A stretch of 13,131 nt of DNA from Caldisericota bacterium (GTDB lineage: Bacteria > Caldisericota > Caldisericia > Cryosericales > Cryosericaceae), in the NCBI GenBank assembly GCA_026390195.1, contig JAPLGK010000023.1, forward strand, positions 1-13,131, read 5' to 3'. Positions 1 to 8,146 of the stretch are shown one piece after another (position 1 is the first letter of the stretch; each line of letters opens with the position of its first letter). The notes under the pieces were generated by a model that worked only from the letters and a program-made list of their open reading frames with translations, was not told the origin of the DNA and made no database searches. The translations under genes and the position numbers were made by a program.

Positions 1-1680
1 GCTATCGTCCAGACCGTAGAACGCCCCAAATACCTTGTACGACAATGCTGGAACACCGTTCTTGAAGGCATATCCGTCGATGTCGGCGGTGAACGTCCCT
101 GTGGCTGGCGCTTGTGCGTCCACGTCGGTCGTGTTGGCTGAAATCCACACGTCAATGAGAATGGACGTATACGCAGCGACGCAGACCCATCTGTTCGCCT
201 CGACAGCTGAATCTGGAATGTGCCAGCTCATCTGGTCTGCCGGAACGCTGGCCAGCAGGGAGCTCGGACCCTCCTGAACCTGCCGGCCGTATATGTAGTA
301 CCCAGAAATCGGGATCGGTGAGTTGGCAGGCGCATTCCACTGAAGAGTCGCCCCGGTGCCGTCACGCCGGATACTGGCATCGGCAGGTGCCGCTGGCAGC
401 ACCCAGGAATAGAAACTGGGGGCGTACACCAATGCTGCCGTGTCCTGGATATCCCCAATCGTTGTCGTTCCGTCGATGATGCCGTCACCATCTGCATCCA
501 GGGTCGCGGTCAGCGGCCAGTGGTTTCCCAGGTAGCTGGGACCATGGACCTGCTGATTCCCGGCCACGGCGAAATAGCCTGCCTTGGGAGAGTGCCACAC
601 GATCGGCAACTTGTCGACGCCGGCGGCATCCTGCTGATTGCCAGTGAAATCATTCAGGTAGACGTAGTTGTCCACCGTCGTCCCGGTAGACGAACAGGGT
701 GCAGCACCACTGGACGAAGTGGACAAGGTCTCGTACTGCGGAGCATGTGCAAAGAGCGATCTTCGGAAACAGTCGGCGAGACTCGGCATCGAACCGCTGC
801 AGAACGACGTCGCCAATCGCCGAATCGCGACCGCTGCCGCATCTCCGCCATCTATGCCGTACAGGACTCCTTCAAGGCTGGTTGCAAGTGACCGCAACGA
901 ACGCATCTCCGCGGCAGAAACCGGCAAGTCGTGTCCACCAGCTTGTCCGGCCAGAAGCGCGAAGACAGGACGGTACTTCGCTAGCAGTTGTCCGGCCCGC
1001 AGACCCAGATCCGGCCGTCGAAGAAATGCAGCGCAGAGCGCAGGACTGATCTGATAATAGGTGGCAACTTCAGCAGGAGCGACAACGCGGTCACGCATAA
1101 GCCGCAATGTCTGGAGGAGCACAGACGCGTCCATAGGTCGGGCAATGCCGATCGCAGAGGATGAAGCGCAGGAGTCGGTCGTTCCACCACCACCAACCAC
1201 GTTGCCTGTGCACGTGTTTCCCCAGACCTGGCATCCTCCGACCTGGGACAGCACGAAGCCGACGTTGTTGCCATCCAGTTGGTTCCCGGTGACAACCGCT
1301 CTGTCACCGCCAGCTACGATACAGACGCCGGCCTTCTTGTCGCCTGTGGCTCCACTGATCGCAAATCCATGGAGCGTCACATCTGTTGCGGAAATCGTGA
1401 CCGCATGGTCGGCAGGATCAGACGCGACAATCCTTGTAACACTTGCTCCATCGGGGGCCGTGAGAACGATACCGGATGTTCGGAAGTGAATGTTCTCCGC
1501 ATAGGTACCTGGGCTGACCGTGATGGTCACCCCGGGTTCGGCAGCATCCAAAGCTGCCTGAATACTTGGATAGTCCGCAGGAACTCGTAACAGCGAACCC
1601 GCACCAGAAGCCGACACGGGCTTGATGACTCCACTCCAGATGATGCACAGTACTACAACAATCGCAGTAAGCTTCTTCAT
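1..1680 (-). CDS. Secreted NosD-like right-handed beta-helix protein with FN3-like domain (3' end outside window)
   Basis: The frame is open from an ATG at 1680 to the left edge (560 codons, no stop), so the C-terminus is missing. The start is preceded by GGGAGGG about 7 nt upstream. Residues 1-24 form a signal peptide ending in VSA, so the protein is exported. Residues about 30-175 read as a pectate-lyase-type parallel beta-helix: an opening of the type 'PADYPSIQAALDAA', then short strands rich in G, N, V and I. Residues about 180-325 are instead helical. Residues about 336-405 resemble the end of NosD-type helices: 'NYVYLNDFTGN', 'SYLGNHW', then a calcium-type LDADGDGIID at 394-403. Residues about 429-515 look like a fibronectin type III domain. 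Such proteins usually bind or process polysaccharide or act as surface adhesins. No catalytic residues can be assigned, so function is unknown. It is the last visible gene of the minus-strand run, 84 nt after its neighbour. Confidence 0.85.
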   Translation of the reverse strand, partial: MKKLTAIVVVLCIIWSGVIKPVSASGAGSLLRVPADYPSIQAALDAAEPGVTITVSPGTYAENIHFRTSGIVLTAPDGASVTRIVASDPADHAVTISATDVTLHGFAISGATGDKKAGVCIVAGGDRAVVTGNQLDGNNVGFVLSQVGGCQVWGNTCTGNVVGGGGTTDSCASSSAIGIARPMDASVLLQTLRLMRDRVVAPAEVATYYQISPALCAAFLRRPDLGLRAGQLLAKYRPVFALLAGQAGGHDLPVSAAEMRSLRSLATSLEGVLYGIDGGDAAAVAIRRLATSFCSGSMPSLADCFRRSLFAHAPQYETLSTSSSGAAPCSSTGTTVDNYVYLNDFTGNQQDAAGVDKLPIVWHSPKAGYFAVAGNQQVHGPSYLGNHWPLTATLDADGDGIIDGTTTIGDIQDTAALVYAPSFYSWVLPAAPADASIRRDGTGATLQWNAPANSPIPISGYYIYGRQVQEGPSSLLASVPADQMSWHIPDSAVEANRWVCVAAYTSILIDVWISANTTDVDAQAPATGTFTADIDGYAFKNGVPALSYKVFGAFYGLDDS

Positions 1681-1764
1681 GTTTCGACCCTCCCAGTCTT
1701 CCCTCTGTCAACACCATTGGTGGCCTGCGCTACTGTCGTTTGTGCCGAATAGGGACCGTACTCA

Positions 1765-4332
1765 TCACTTGGTCCACCCCAAGAAGTCCAAGGGCTGTCC
1801 TCCAAGAGATGTGTCGAAATCTCCCCGTGCAAGGTCAAAGACCAATAGTCTCCCGCCAAATGGTCCGTCAAAGACACTGCCGCTGGTCCAGTAGAGGGGG
1901 CAGGCCAGGTACCCGCCGTCGGATGACCAGACGAGCCTCTCCATCCCGTTCTGGCCATAGCCCTGTGGCTTCTCGTAGCGCGACAGACGGCCGGGATCAC
2001 GCCCCACATACAGACCATCGGTGCCGCCGCTCTTGCTCCCGACAAGAGCGATCTTCGCTCCACCCGGGGAGACGGCGCACGCAGTGACGGAGAACCCGTT
2101 TCCGGCTATGTTCCTAACGTCGAGCTTCGGACTGTCAACGTCAATCGTAACCACCGTCAGGTTGTTGACGTAGGCAACCAGCGTGCGGTTGTCACTGAGC
2201 CAGGCAACCCATTGGACGCTGGTCGGGAAAAGGGGCGTGGCATTCGCATCACCATCCTTGCCGAACACCAGCCGGTCATTGCCCCCCGTGGAACTGTCGC
2301 ACACGCGTACGCCTGAACCATTGAGAACACGATACGCAACTCGTTTTCCGTTCGGAGAGCGTACACCGTAGGGAATCTGATGAGCAGACGAGCTGACTGG
2401 ACACCAGTACATGTCGTCTACCTTCTTCTCGGACTTCCCCCATCCCTTGCCAAGAACGACACTGTTCCCATCAAGGGACCAGGCAAGCTGCGTGAACACG
2501 TTGAACGTCGCATCCGACAAGGACGAGGAGGCACCCTTGGCGATAGTCTTCAGCATTGTGGGTTGTCCGCCGCTGAGGCGCACCGTCCACACCGCTGAGT
2601 CATGCTCCCCCACTACAGTGGCATAGGCTAACTGACTGCCGTTGGGCGACCATGTGCACGAGTAAATGTCATTGGCTGTGGATGGTACGACTTTGCGGAA
2701 ACCTGTCCCGTCACTCTTGAGAACGTAGATGGCATAGCGATCATCCTCCCTGCCGACGATAGCCACATTGCCACCGGTAGGATCCAGATACACCATCGGA
2801 TCACCAGACCCAACCTCACTCTTCTTCACTGAGATCGATGAGGGCAGCGTGAATACGGATCTCAGCACTTCAGTCCCGCTCCCTACTCGCCAGAACTGGG
2901 TGCCGGAGTTGCTGTAAAACAGCAAAGCGGGCCATGCGTACGCTGTCCCCGTCTCGCCGGCACGCTTGGCCACGCTGCGCACCAAGTAAGCTCCCGCACT
3001 CCACCCCGTGAGCCCCGTGCTCCAGCGCACCGGCCACCACCGGTAGGTATCCGCAACCACGGAACTCCCGATGATCGTCCCGGTCGTGCCCTTTGGGACC
3101 GCCCCCTTGGATGTCGCTGTCGCGGAGGCGTGCTCGCGCACACGGAGGACATCCTTGGCAGCCACCAAGTCGCCTACGGCGTACATGGTCTTGTCGGTGG
3201 TCGTCGCAACCGGCGTTACTGCCGTGACGATCTGCTCCGCCAGCGACCCCGTGATGGAGGGATCGTAGGTGAGGCGGTAGATCGCAAAGATGGACGCAGC
3301 GGACTGGATGTCGGCGTTGATCTCGTTGGTGAACATCGTGTCGTTCAGGCACCGCTTGACCAGATCTTCAGAAAGCTTCATCCCGTCCACGACAGCACCG
3401 GGTACGGAGGGGATGACTTCCTTGATGATGTTTTCCCACCACATGTCCCCGATGTTCTCCATACTGCCGAAGAAGCCCCCCTCATGGGGGATGAGGCTGA
3501 TGTACCACTTGGCGAAGGGCAGACCGTGAGTGCGGCCTTCCTCGTACTCCTTGAGGAACAGGGACGCGTCCTCGTACGACCAGGAAGAGCGGGGTGTGCT
3601 GGCAAGCGTGAACGCTTTCTGGTAGGTCGTCGCTCCTCCCTGGGCGAAGGCAGCTACGGTCTTCCGGAGGACGGTGCCAACGATACCGAACACCTTGAGG
3701 TACTGTTCGGAGCTGTCACCGACCGTACCGACCAGTTTGAGCGCCTTGGTGATGGAGGGGGACAGGTTGTTCACGAGCCCGCCGGTGAACAGGGGCCACA
3801 GGATGTCATGCACGCGGTTCCCCTCCGTGATCTCGGTGGGGGTCAGGAGGGTTGCTGCCACGTCCTCCAGGCCGCCCATGGCAGGCTTGCCCTTCAGGAT
3901 CGCCACGATGTCGGTCCCGAGCTTCGTGAGCCCTGTCGCCGCCTCGTACAGCTCGATGCGCCAGCGGATGCCCTTGAGGACCTCCAGCTCGTTCTTCATC
4001 TGGGGCAGGAACGCAGGGTCCCGGACCACCTTGCTGACCGTGGCGGTCAGGGCAAGCTTCTGATAGGTGGCACGGTCGCTCACGATGGTGCCGTCGGCTT
4101 TCGCGATCAGCCAGCCGCCAGCAACGTTTGCCGATGATTTCTTGAGCTCATAGGCGTAATAGGTGACGCTGTTCAGTGTCAGGGGGACCTTCTGGAACGT
4201 GGTAGCAAGGACCCAGCCCGTCGGGGGCGTAGGAGAAGTGGCTGCCTGAGCTGAGGGAGCGGAGTACGGGGAGAAGAGAGAGCTGCAGAGAAGGGAGACG
4301 ACCAGCCAGAGGGAGAGGAGATGGTTCTTCAT
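1765..4332 (-). CDS. Secreted protein: helical N-terminal domain, SH3-like domain, TolB-like beta-propeller
   Basis: The protein has 855 residues. Residues 1-30 are a signal peptide ending in AQA; the cysteine at position 16 is not in a lipobox. Residues about 31-375 are mainly helical and match no family I recognise. Residues about 382-456 look like a bacterial SH3 domain: the 'VLRVREHAS' strand, 'VPKGTTGTIIG', and 'RWWPVRWSTGLTGWSAGAYL'. From about residue 500 to the end there are TolB/WD40-like propeller blades, seen as 'WSPNGSQLAYA', 'WSLDGNSVVLG', 'SPGGAKIALVG' and 'WSSDGGYLACP'. Such propellers mediate protein or ligand binding, and SH3 domains of this kind often bind peptidoglycan or peptide, so an extracytoplasmic binding role is inferred. 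Its ATG overlaps the stop of the upstream zinc-ribbon gene (ATGA), implying translational coupling. This start also gives a well-formed signal peptide. Confidence 0.88.
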   Translation of the reverse strand: MKNHLLSLWLVVSLLCSSLFSPYSAPSAQAATSPTPPTGWVLATTFQKVPLTLNSVTYYAYELKKSSANVAGGWLIAKADGTIVSDRATYQKLALTATVSKVVRDPAFLPQMKNELEVLKGIRWRIELYEAATGLTKLGTDIVAILKGKPAMGGLEDVAATLLTPTEITEGNRVHDILWPLFTGGLVNNLSPSITKALKLVGTVGDSSEQYLKVFGIVGTVLRKTVAAFAQGGATTYQKAFTLASTPRSSWSYEDASLFLKEYEEGRTHGLPFAKWYISLIPHEGGFFGSMENIGDMWWENIIKEVIPSVPGAVVDGMKLSEDLVKRCLNDTMFTNEINADIQSAASIFAIYRLTYDPSITGSLAEQIVTAVTPVATTTDKTMYAVGDLVAAKDVLRVREHASATATSKGAVPKGTTGTIIGSSVVADTYRWWPVRWSTGLTGWSAGAYLVRSVAKRAGETGTAYAWPALLFYSNSGTQFWRVGSGTEVLRSVFTLPSSISVKKSEVGSGDPMVYLDPTGGNVAIVGREDDRYAIYVLKSDGTGFRKVVPSTANDIYSCTWSPNGSQLAYATVVGEHDSAVWTVRLSGGQPTMLKTIAKGASSSLSDATFNVFTQLAWSLDGNSVVLGKGWGKSEKKVDDMYWCPVSSSAHQIPYGVRSPNGKRVAYRVLNGSGVRVCDSSTGGNDRLVFGKDGDANATPLFPTSVQWVAWLSDNRTLVAYVNNLTVVTIDVDSPKLDVRNIAGNGFSVTACAVSPGGAKIALVGSKSGGTDGLYVGRDPGRLSRYEKPQGYGQNGMERLVWSSDGGYLACPLYWTSGSVFDGPFGGRLLVFDLARGDFDTSLGGQPLDFLGWTK

Positions 4333-4949
4333 GGCGCACTCTCCGGAGCAAGCAGGTCCTTCATGAGCAGGGCATATTCGTTGGCGGGGTCCAGCTTCAG
4401 GATTGCTGTGACCTGCGCATCTGCGCTCTTGAGGTTCCCCGTGGAGGCACTGAAGGCAGCAAGAGCTTCCCGGGCCTGGGTGCTGCGGGGGTTGAGGCGC
4501 ACAGCGGTGGTCAGCTCCTTCTGGATGGAGGAGAGGCTTGCCGCGGTCGTAGTTGCCGGGGTGAGGGCCGCCGACTGCTCAACTGCTGTCTGGACATGGG
4601 TGGCAGCAGCTTTGCCAAAGAGGAGAGAACCGATGTATGGATACGCGAAGGAGCCTGCAATGCCGAGCACAAGGACACATGCTGCAACCACAAGCAGGGT
4701 GCGGAGGGCACGGGGAGACAGGCGGGGCCGTGATACCTTCACACGGGAAGGGGCGACTCGAGGCAGGGCACCGGTACCAGGGGTCGCTTGCTGCGCGCCT
4801 GCCGCTGCGCTCTCCTGTGGTCCAGACGCTTCTGTCAGACCTGCATTCTCCACACCATGCCGGGCGTCCTCGCGTGGAACGGGAGCCCCGCACTTGGGAC
4901 AGAACGCCGCACCTTCCACGAGCTCATTGCCGCATTTCCTGCAGAACAT
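4329..4949 (-). CDS. Zinc-ribbon, single-TM protein with TPR-like C-terminus
   Basis: About 206 residues. Residues 1-21 hold the ribbon FCRKCG...FCPKCG (cysteines at 3, 6, 17 and 20). Residues 22-80 are a Pro/Ala/Gly-rich, then basic, linker. Residues about 82-105 form one transmembrane helix. After it, residues about 135-200 are helical and resemble a TPR pair ('AVRLNPRSTQAREALAAF', 'ILKLDPANEYALLMKDLL'), predicted to lie outside the membrane. Two ATG codons are adjacent (4952 and 4949). AAGGAGG at 4956-4962 lies 3 nt from the first and 6 nt from the second. The second also matches the MFC/MLC starts of its paralogues, so I prefer it; the longer form adds one Met. It overlaps the secreted propeller gene by 4 nt, which suggests the two products are needed together. 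Probably an anchor or sensor; no enzymatic motif is seen. Confidence 0.85.
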   Translation of the reverse strand: MFCRKCGNELVEGAAFCPKCGAPVPREDARHGVENAGLTEASGPQESAAAGAQQATPGTGALPRVAPSRVKVSRPRLSPRALRTLLVVAACVLVLGIAGSFAYPYIGSLLFGKAAATHVQTAVEQSAALTPATTTAASLSSIQKELTTAVRLNPRSTQAREALAAFSASTGNLKSADAQVTAILKLDPANEYALLMKDLLAPESAP

Positions 4950-4991
4950 CATGCGCCTCCTTGTTGAGATCTAACGGTTCAATGGACTCCT

Positions 4992-5011
4992 ACACGTAGA
5001 ACAGAACGTGT
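4992..5011. repeat. Inverted repeat ACACGT-N8-ACGTGT in the 101-nt gap
   Basis: Perfect 6-bp arms with an 8-nt spacer, in the longest gap of the minus-strand cluster (4953-5053). It could be an operator or a processing hairpin upstream of the ribbon/TPR gene. It is not followed by a T-run on either strand, so I do not call it a terminator. No clear promoter is visible next to it. Confidence 0.3.
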
Positions 5012-5053
5012 CTGGATGCGAACGAGCGGCCTGGACCACGCCTCCAGCTCCCC

Positions 5054-6424
5054 TTACTGTTCATGGGTGATCACGATGGAGCGAGGGCTGTCGAGATAGT
5101 CAGACGCAAAGAAGAACTCCTGCGTGTTGTCTCGAATCAGGAACTTGCCGTCTCTGTAGACGAGCGTGTACACCCACGTCGGGAAACTCATCGTATAGCG
5201 TTCTGAGCACACAACCTTCACCAAACTAGCACTCAATGCGTAGAACCGACCCGCAAGCGTCATCTTGTCATATGTCGAGGACCCTGATCCGCCGGAGGCG
5301 ATCAGGCGTTGTATCCTGACCCATGTAGGCGATTGCGGCTCCAGCCCTTCAAGCGCCTTTGAGCGACTGGCAAGTTTGCCTCGCAGAAGAAGAGTAACGT
5401 TCATGTTGAACGTGTCGATGACAACAGCAATCTCCCTGAGCTTCGCGTAGGTCGCATCGCTGATCCCGGTCGTGGTGATTGTCGAGACGCCGGTGCCGCT
5501 CGATGTCGTGCCAGCATACGTCGCCGTCCCCCACGGGGCAGGTGTTCCCACGAGGACAGAGTAGCGCTGCGCCGGGAAAGGACCCACGTATTTTACTGTT
5601 GAGCTGCCTGAACTGCTCGATTGCAGCGGGACGCTCGTCCCGTTCAGGGAGATGGATGTTGTGGCAATGTCTGTGGGGACCTTGAACCAGGCACCATTGT
5701 CGAAGTTGTCGGCCACGTCAGCCATCCCCCCGGTCAGTGGCTCGACCGCAAGGCTCCCGGATCCCGTGAGCTGTCCGAGGGCTGTCGGCAGCTGGGTGGT
5801 ATACGCATACTCGCCTGGAAGAAGTGACGAGAACTCCAGCGTGTCACTCCCCATGGTCTGCTGTCCGACCCCATCCAGAGTGACCACCGTGCTGGAACGA
5901 CCCGAGAAGACTGCCTTCGCCGGGGCGACATCAACGGAATACGATTTCAGCACGAAGAGCTTCTTCTCCACGAACGAAAGGTATCGATCGGCCGGGACAC
6001 TGCTGTCGGCACCAGAGGTGGAAGCGCTGGAAGAGACGAGGAGCTGCTGTCGGATCTCCTGGATCTGGTTGGCATCCACAGCCCAGGCACAGAAGGCCTG
6101 CAGCTGGGTCGCATCGGGACGAGCACCATTCACCGTCATGAGCGAGTTCAGAGTTGTCATGTCGCGCTGCTGGAGCGCCGCGACAAAGCGATCAGAGATG
6201 TTGGTGACGGAGTGGGAGCGGTTGTACCTGGAGACAACCACGCCGAGGACAATGCCAACGACGAGCATGGGAACCAGGATCAGTGCCAGTCGGATCACTC
6301 GCTCCTGTGTGTTCCTCGGTGCCGTGCGAGGAGTTCCTGCAGGAGAAGCGGTCAGCTTCGTCCCACACGCAGGGCAGAAGGTGGACTCGTCGGGAATCTG
6401 TTTGCCACAGGTTGGACAGAGCAT
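5054..6424 (-). CDS. Zinc-ribbon membrane protein with YvbJ/TcaA-like architecture
   Basis: 456 residues. Residues 1-24 are a four-cysteine ribbon (C3, C6, C17, C20), nearly identical to the ribbons of the two WG-repeat proteins upstream. Residues about 43-66 form a single TM helix, with a basic flank on the N-terminal side that suggests ribbon in, remainder out. The outer part begins 'ISDRFVAALQQRDMTTLNSLM', like the second domain of YvbJ/TcaA proteins. Small Ser/Thr-rich beta domains follow (about 190-330), including 'LPGEYAYTTQLP' and 'YVGPFPAQRYSVLVG'. The final about 120 residues end in a beta-rich segment ('WVYTLVYRDGKFLIRDNTQEF') like NTF2-type C-termini of that family. Family members are envelope proteins linked to antibiotic response and wall homeostasis. 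The match here is by architecture, not by a recognised signature. AAGGAGG lies 6 nt before the ATG. Confidence 0.82.
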   Translation of the reverse strand: MLCPTCGKQIPDESTFCPACGTKLTASPAGTPRTAPRNTQERVIRLALILVPMLVVGIVLGVVVSRYNRSHSVTNISDRFVAALQQRDMTTLNSLMTVNGARPDATQLQAFCAWAVDANQIQEIRQQLLVSSSASTSGADSSVPADRYLSFVEKKLFVLKSYSVDVAPAKAVFSGRSSTVVTLDGVGQQTMGSDTLEFSSLLPGEYAYTTQLPTALGQLTGSGSLAVEPLTGGMADVADNFDNGAWFKVPTDIATTSISLNGTSVPLQSSSSGSSTVKYVGPFPAQRYSVLVGTPAPWGTATYAGTTSSGTGVSTITTTGISDATYAKLREIAVVIDTFNMNVTLLLRGKLASRSKALEGLEPQSPTWVRIQRLIASGGSGSSTYDKMTLAGRFYALSASLVKVVCSERYTMSFPTWVYTLVYRDGKFLIRDNTQEFFFASDYLDSPRSIVITHEQ

Positions 6425-6477
6425 CAGGATCCTCCTTCATCATTGAGCGACACCAATCTCGTCATCAGCGTTATCCT

Positions 6478-7614
6478 TCAGTTCTCCCAGTACTGCGTTC
6501 CTTTCGTGTCGATGTAGCCCCACTTGTCGTTGAGCTTGACCCATGCCAGACCCTCGCTGAAGGAACCCGCGAAGTCATAGACGGCGGGGATGACCATGGT
6601 GCCCTTGGTGTCGATGAAACCGTACTTGCCATTGAGCTTGACAGGCGCAAGACCATTGCTGAAGGAATATACCGCGTCATCATAGACAGCAGGGATAACC
6701 ATGGTGCCATTGGTGTCAATGAAACCCCATTTGCCATTGAGTTCGACACCTGCAAGCCCCTCGCTGAAGGAACCTGCGCGATCATGGACGGCGGGGATGA
6801 CCATGGTGCCCTTAGTATCGATGAAGCCCGACTTCCCTCCATACATAGAGCCAGGAATGACATGCGCAAGGCCATCACTGAAGGGAGCTGCGAAACCGTA
6901 GACAGCGGGAATGACCATGGTCCCCTTGGTGTCGATGAAGCCGTATTTGCCGTTAAGTGTGACGGATGCAAGGCCCTCGCTAAACGAATACGCACTGCCA
7001 TAGACAGCAGGGATGACCATGGTCCCCTTCGTGTCGATGAAACCCCACTTGCCATTGAGCGTAACCACCACCAGACCGCCGCTGAACGAACCTGCCGAGC
7101 CAAGAGCAAAAGGAGTGATATTGTCATAGATGGCCGGTATCACTATGCTTCCCTTGGTGTTGATGTAACCCCACTTGCCGTTGACTTTGACAGCCGCAAG
7201 GCTGTCGCTGTAGGAACTTGCGCCATCATAGACAGAGGGGATGACCATACTCCCTTTGGTGTCAATGAAACCCCATTTGCCATTGAGTTCGACAGACGCA
7301 AGACCCTCGCTGAAGAGATCTGCCGAATCATACATGGGCTGGATGACCAGCTTCTTGTTCCTGTCACAGTATCCCCACTTGTCGCCCTTTCGGTAGGGGA
7401 TGAGCGCTGCAACCTTCTGGTCCTTGCTGGCACGGGACTTGATCACTTGGTACACGGCAAACGACCCAGCCAGCAGAGCTAGGATGATGACAAGTGGCAG
7501 GATGACCCTGAACTTGGGTTTGCGTTCCTTCTTCCCGCCTGTCAGCTTCGCTCCACATACGGGACAGAAGGTGGATTCGTCTGGTATCTGCTTTCCACAG
7601 GTTGGACAGAACAT
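6478..7614 (-). CDS. Zinc-ribbon, single-TM, WG-repeat protein (copy 2)
   Basis: 378 residues from the ATG at 7614. Residues 1-24 form the ribbon (C3, C6, C17, C20), residues 28-36 are basic, and residues about 37-58 are the TM helix. From residue 79 to the end there are nine WG (KWG) units. The K(W/Y)G positions are 80, 114, 148, 190, 224, 262, 296, 331 and 365, normally 34 residues apart. Unit 3 has an 8-residue insert and unit 5 a 4-residue insert. The consensus is GKWGFIDTKGTMVIPAVYD...FSEGLA.V.LN, and the sixth unit has S in place of W. The C-terminus is a half unit ending QYWEN. WG repeats occur in surface or secreted proteins and are taken as binding scaffolds; no catalytic site is seen. 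An upstream in-frame ATG at 7704 would disrupt the ribbon-first layout and overlap the previous gene, so I reject it. Confidence 0.9.
   Translation of the reverse strand: MFCPTCGKQIPDESTFCPVCGAKLTGGKKERKPKFRVILPLVIILALLAGSFAVYQVIKSRASKDQKVAALIPYRKGDKWGYCDRNKKLVIQPMYDSADLFSEGLASVELNGKWGFIDTKGSMVIPSVYDGASSYSDSLAAVKVNGKWGYINTKGSIVIPAIYDNITPFALGSAGSFSGGLVVVTLNGKWGFIDTKGTMVIPAVYGSAYSFSEGLASVTLNGKYGFIDTKGTMVIPAVYGFAAPFSDGLAHVIPGSMYGGKSGFIDTKGTMVIPAVHDRAGSFSEGLAGVELNGKWGFIDTNGTMVIPAVYDDAVYSFSNGLAPVKLNGKYGFIDTKGTMVIPAVYDFAGSFSEGLAWVKLNDKWGYIDTKGTQYWEN
6481..7389 (-). repeat. Tandem WG-repeat coding array (about 102-bp period), copy 2
   Basis: Nine coding units of about 102 bp. The strongest recurring DNA element on the plus strand is a block reading roughly 'GGGATGACCATGGTGCCC', the complement of the MVIP-encoding segment, followed by the complement of the DTKG codons. 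Units differ mostly at synonymous sites and in the loop residues. Two units are longer because of short in-frame insertions. Confidence 0.85.
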
Positions 7615-7620
7615 CACGTG

Positions 7621-7627
7621 ACCTCCT
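7621..7627 (-). promoter_or_regulatory. Shine-Dalgarno AGGAGGT fixing the WG copy 2 start
   Basis: AGGAGGT on the minus strand lies 6 nt before the ATG at 7614. A GTG directly precedes that ATG. This site decides against the longer frame starting at 7704. Confidence 0.75.
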
Positions 7628-7639
7628 GTCAGCAAACAA

Positions 7640-8092
7640 TCATGGATTCGTAGACTTCGTGGCGCTGCTGACCTTCCGGTCAATGGCAACGACAAGAACG
7701 GCAATCAACCCCATCAGGAGAAGGATGAGAAAGAACGTGATGCCGGCGAAGACCACGAACTTGCTCATGCTGGCCATCGCCGTCCGTGCGTACTGGACGA
7801 TCTGACTGGCCGTGGCATCTGATGACGTGTCCAGCCCCATGGAGCTCAGCATCGCGACGATCGAGTTGACCGTGCCGTTGAGCTTGCTGCTCGCCGACAG
7901 GCTTCCTATGAGCGAGACGAGCGAGACGATGCCCAGAAGACTTGCGACGATCAGGACAAGGGTGCCCAAGAGAGACCCCGTCGCGACCGAATGAGATCGA
8001 CGAGCCGTCCTGACCTCTGACGGCTTGGCTCCACAGAACGGGCAGAACTGAGATCCCTCTGCTATTTCCTTCCCACAATTCTTACAGAACAT
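7640..8092 (-). CDS. Small zinc-ribbon protein with two TM helices
   Basis: 150 residues. The ribbon is at residues 1-21 (C3, C6, C17, C20), followed by a basic stretch (RTARRSH). TM helix 1 spans about 40-66 and TM helix 2 about 112-138. Between them is a Ser/Asn-rich segment of about 45 residues ('NGTVNSIVAMLSSMGLDTSS') that should face outward. A short basic tail follows, so both ends are predicted cytoplasmic. The ATG has AAAGGAGG 6 nt upstream. The gene sits between the two WG-repeat paralogues, 54 nt after one and 25 nt before the other. It may be a small membrane partner of the WG proteins; no family beyond 'zinc-ribbon domain protein' is recognised. Confidence 0.82.
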   Translation of the reverse strand: MFCKNCGKEIAEGSQFCPFCGAKPSEVRTARRSHSVATGSLLGTLVLIVASLLGIVSLVSLIGSLSASSKLNGTVNSIVAMLSSMGLDTSSDATASQIVQYARTAMASMSKFVVFAGITFFLILLLMGLIAVLVVAIDRKVSSATKSTNP

Positions 8093-8146
8093 GCAATGCC
8101 TCCTTTGAAGCTAGTACTTCTGCCTGCTGTCACTTTCGCCGGTTTG

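Noticed and set aside
3130..4137. Plus-strand open frame of about 335 codons opposite the secreted propeller gene
   Set aside because: It is antisense to a gene with a clear signal peptide and domains. High G+C makes such mirror frames common, and no known motif is seen.
6283..7482. Long plus-strand open frame of about 400 codons opposite the second WG-repeat gene
   Set aside because: It is the mirror of the repetitive WG array, whose regular codons avoid stops on the other strand. It has no ribosome site and its product is only the antisense of the repeats.
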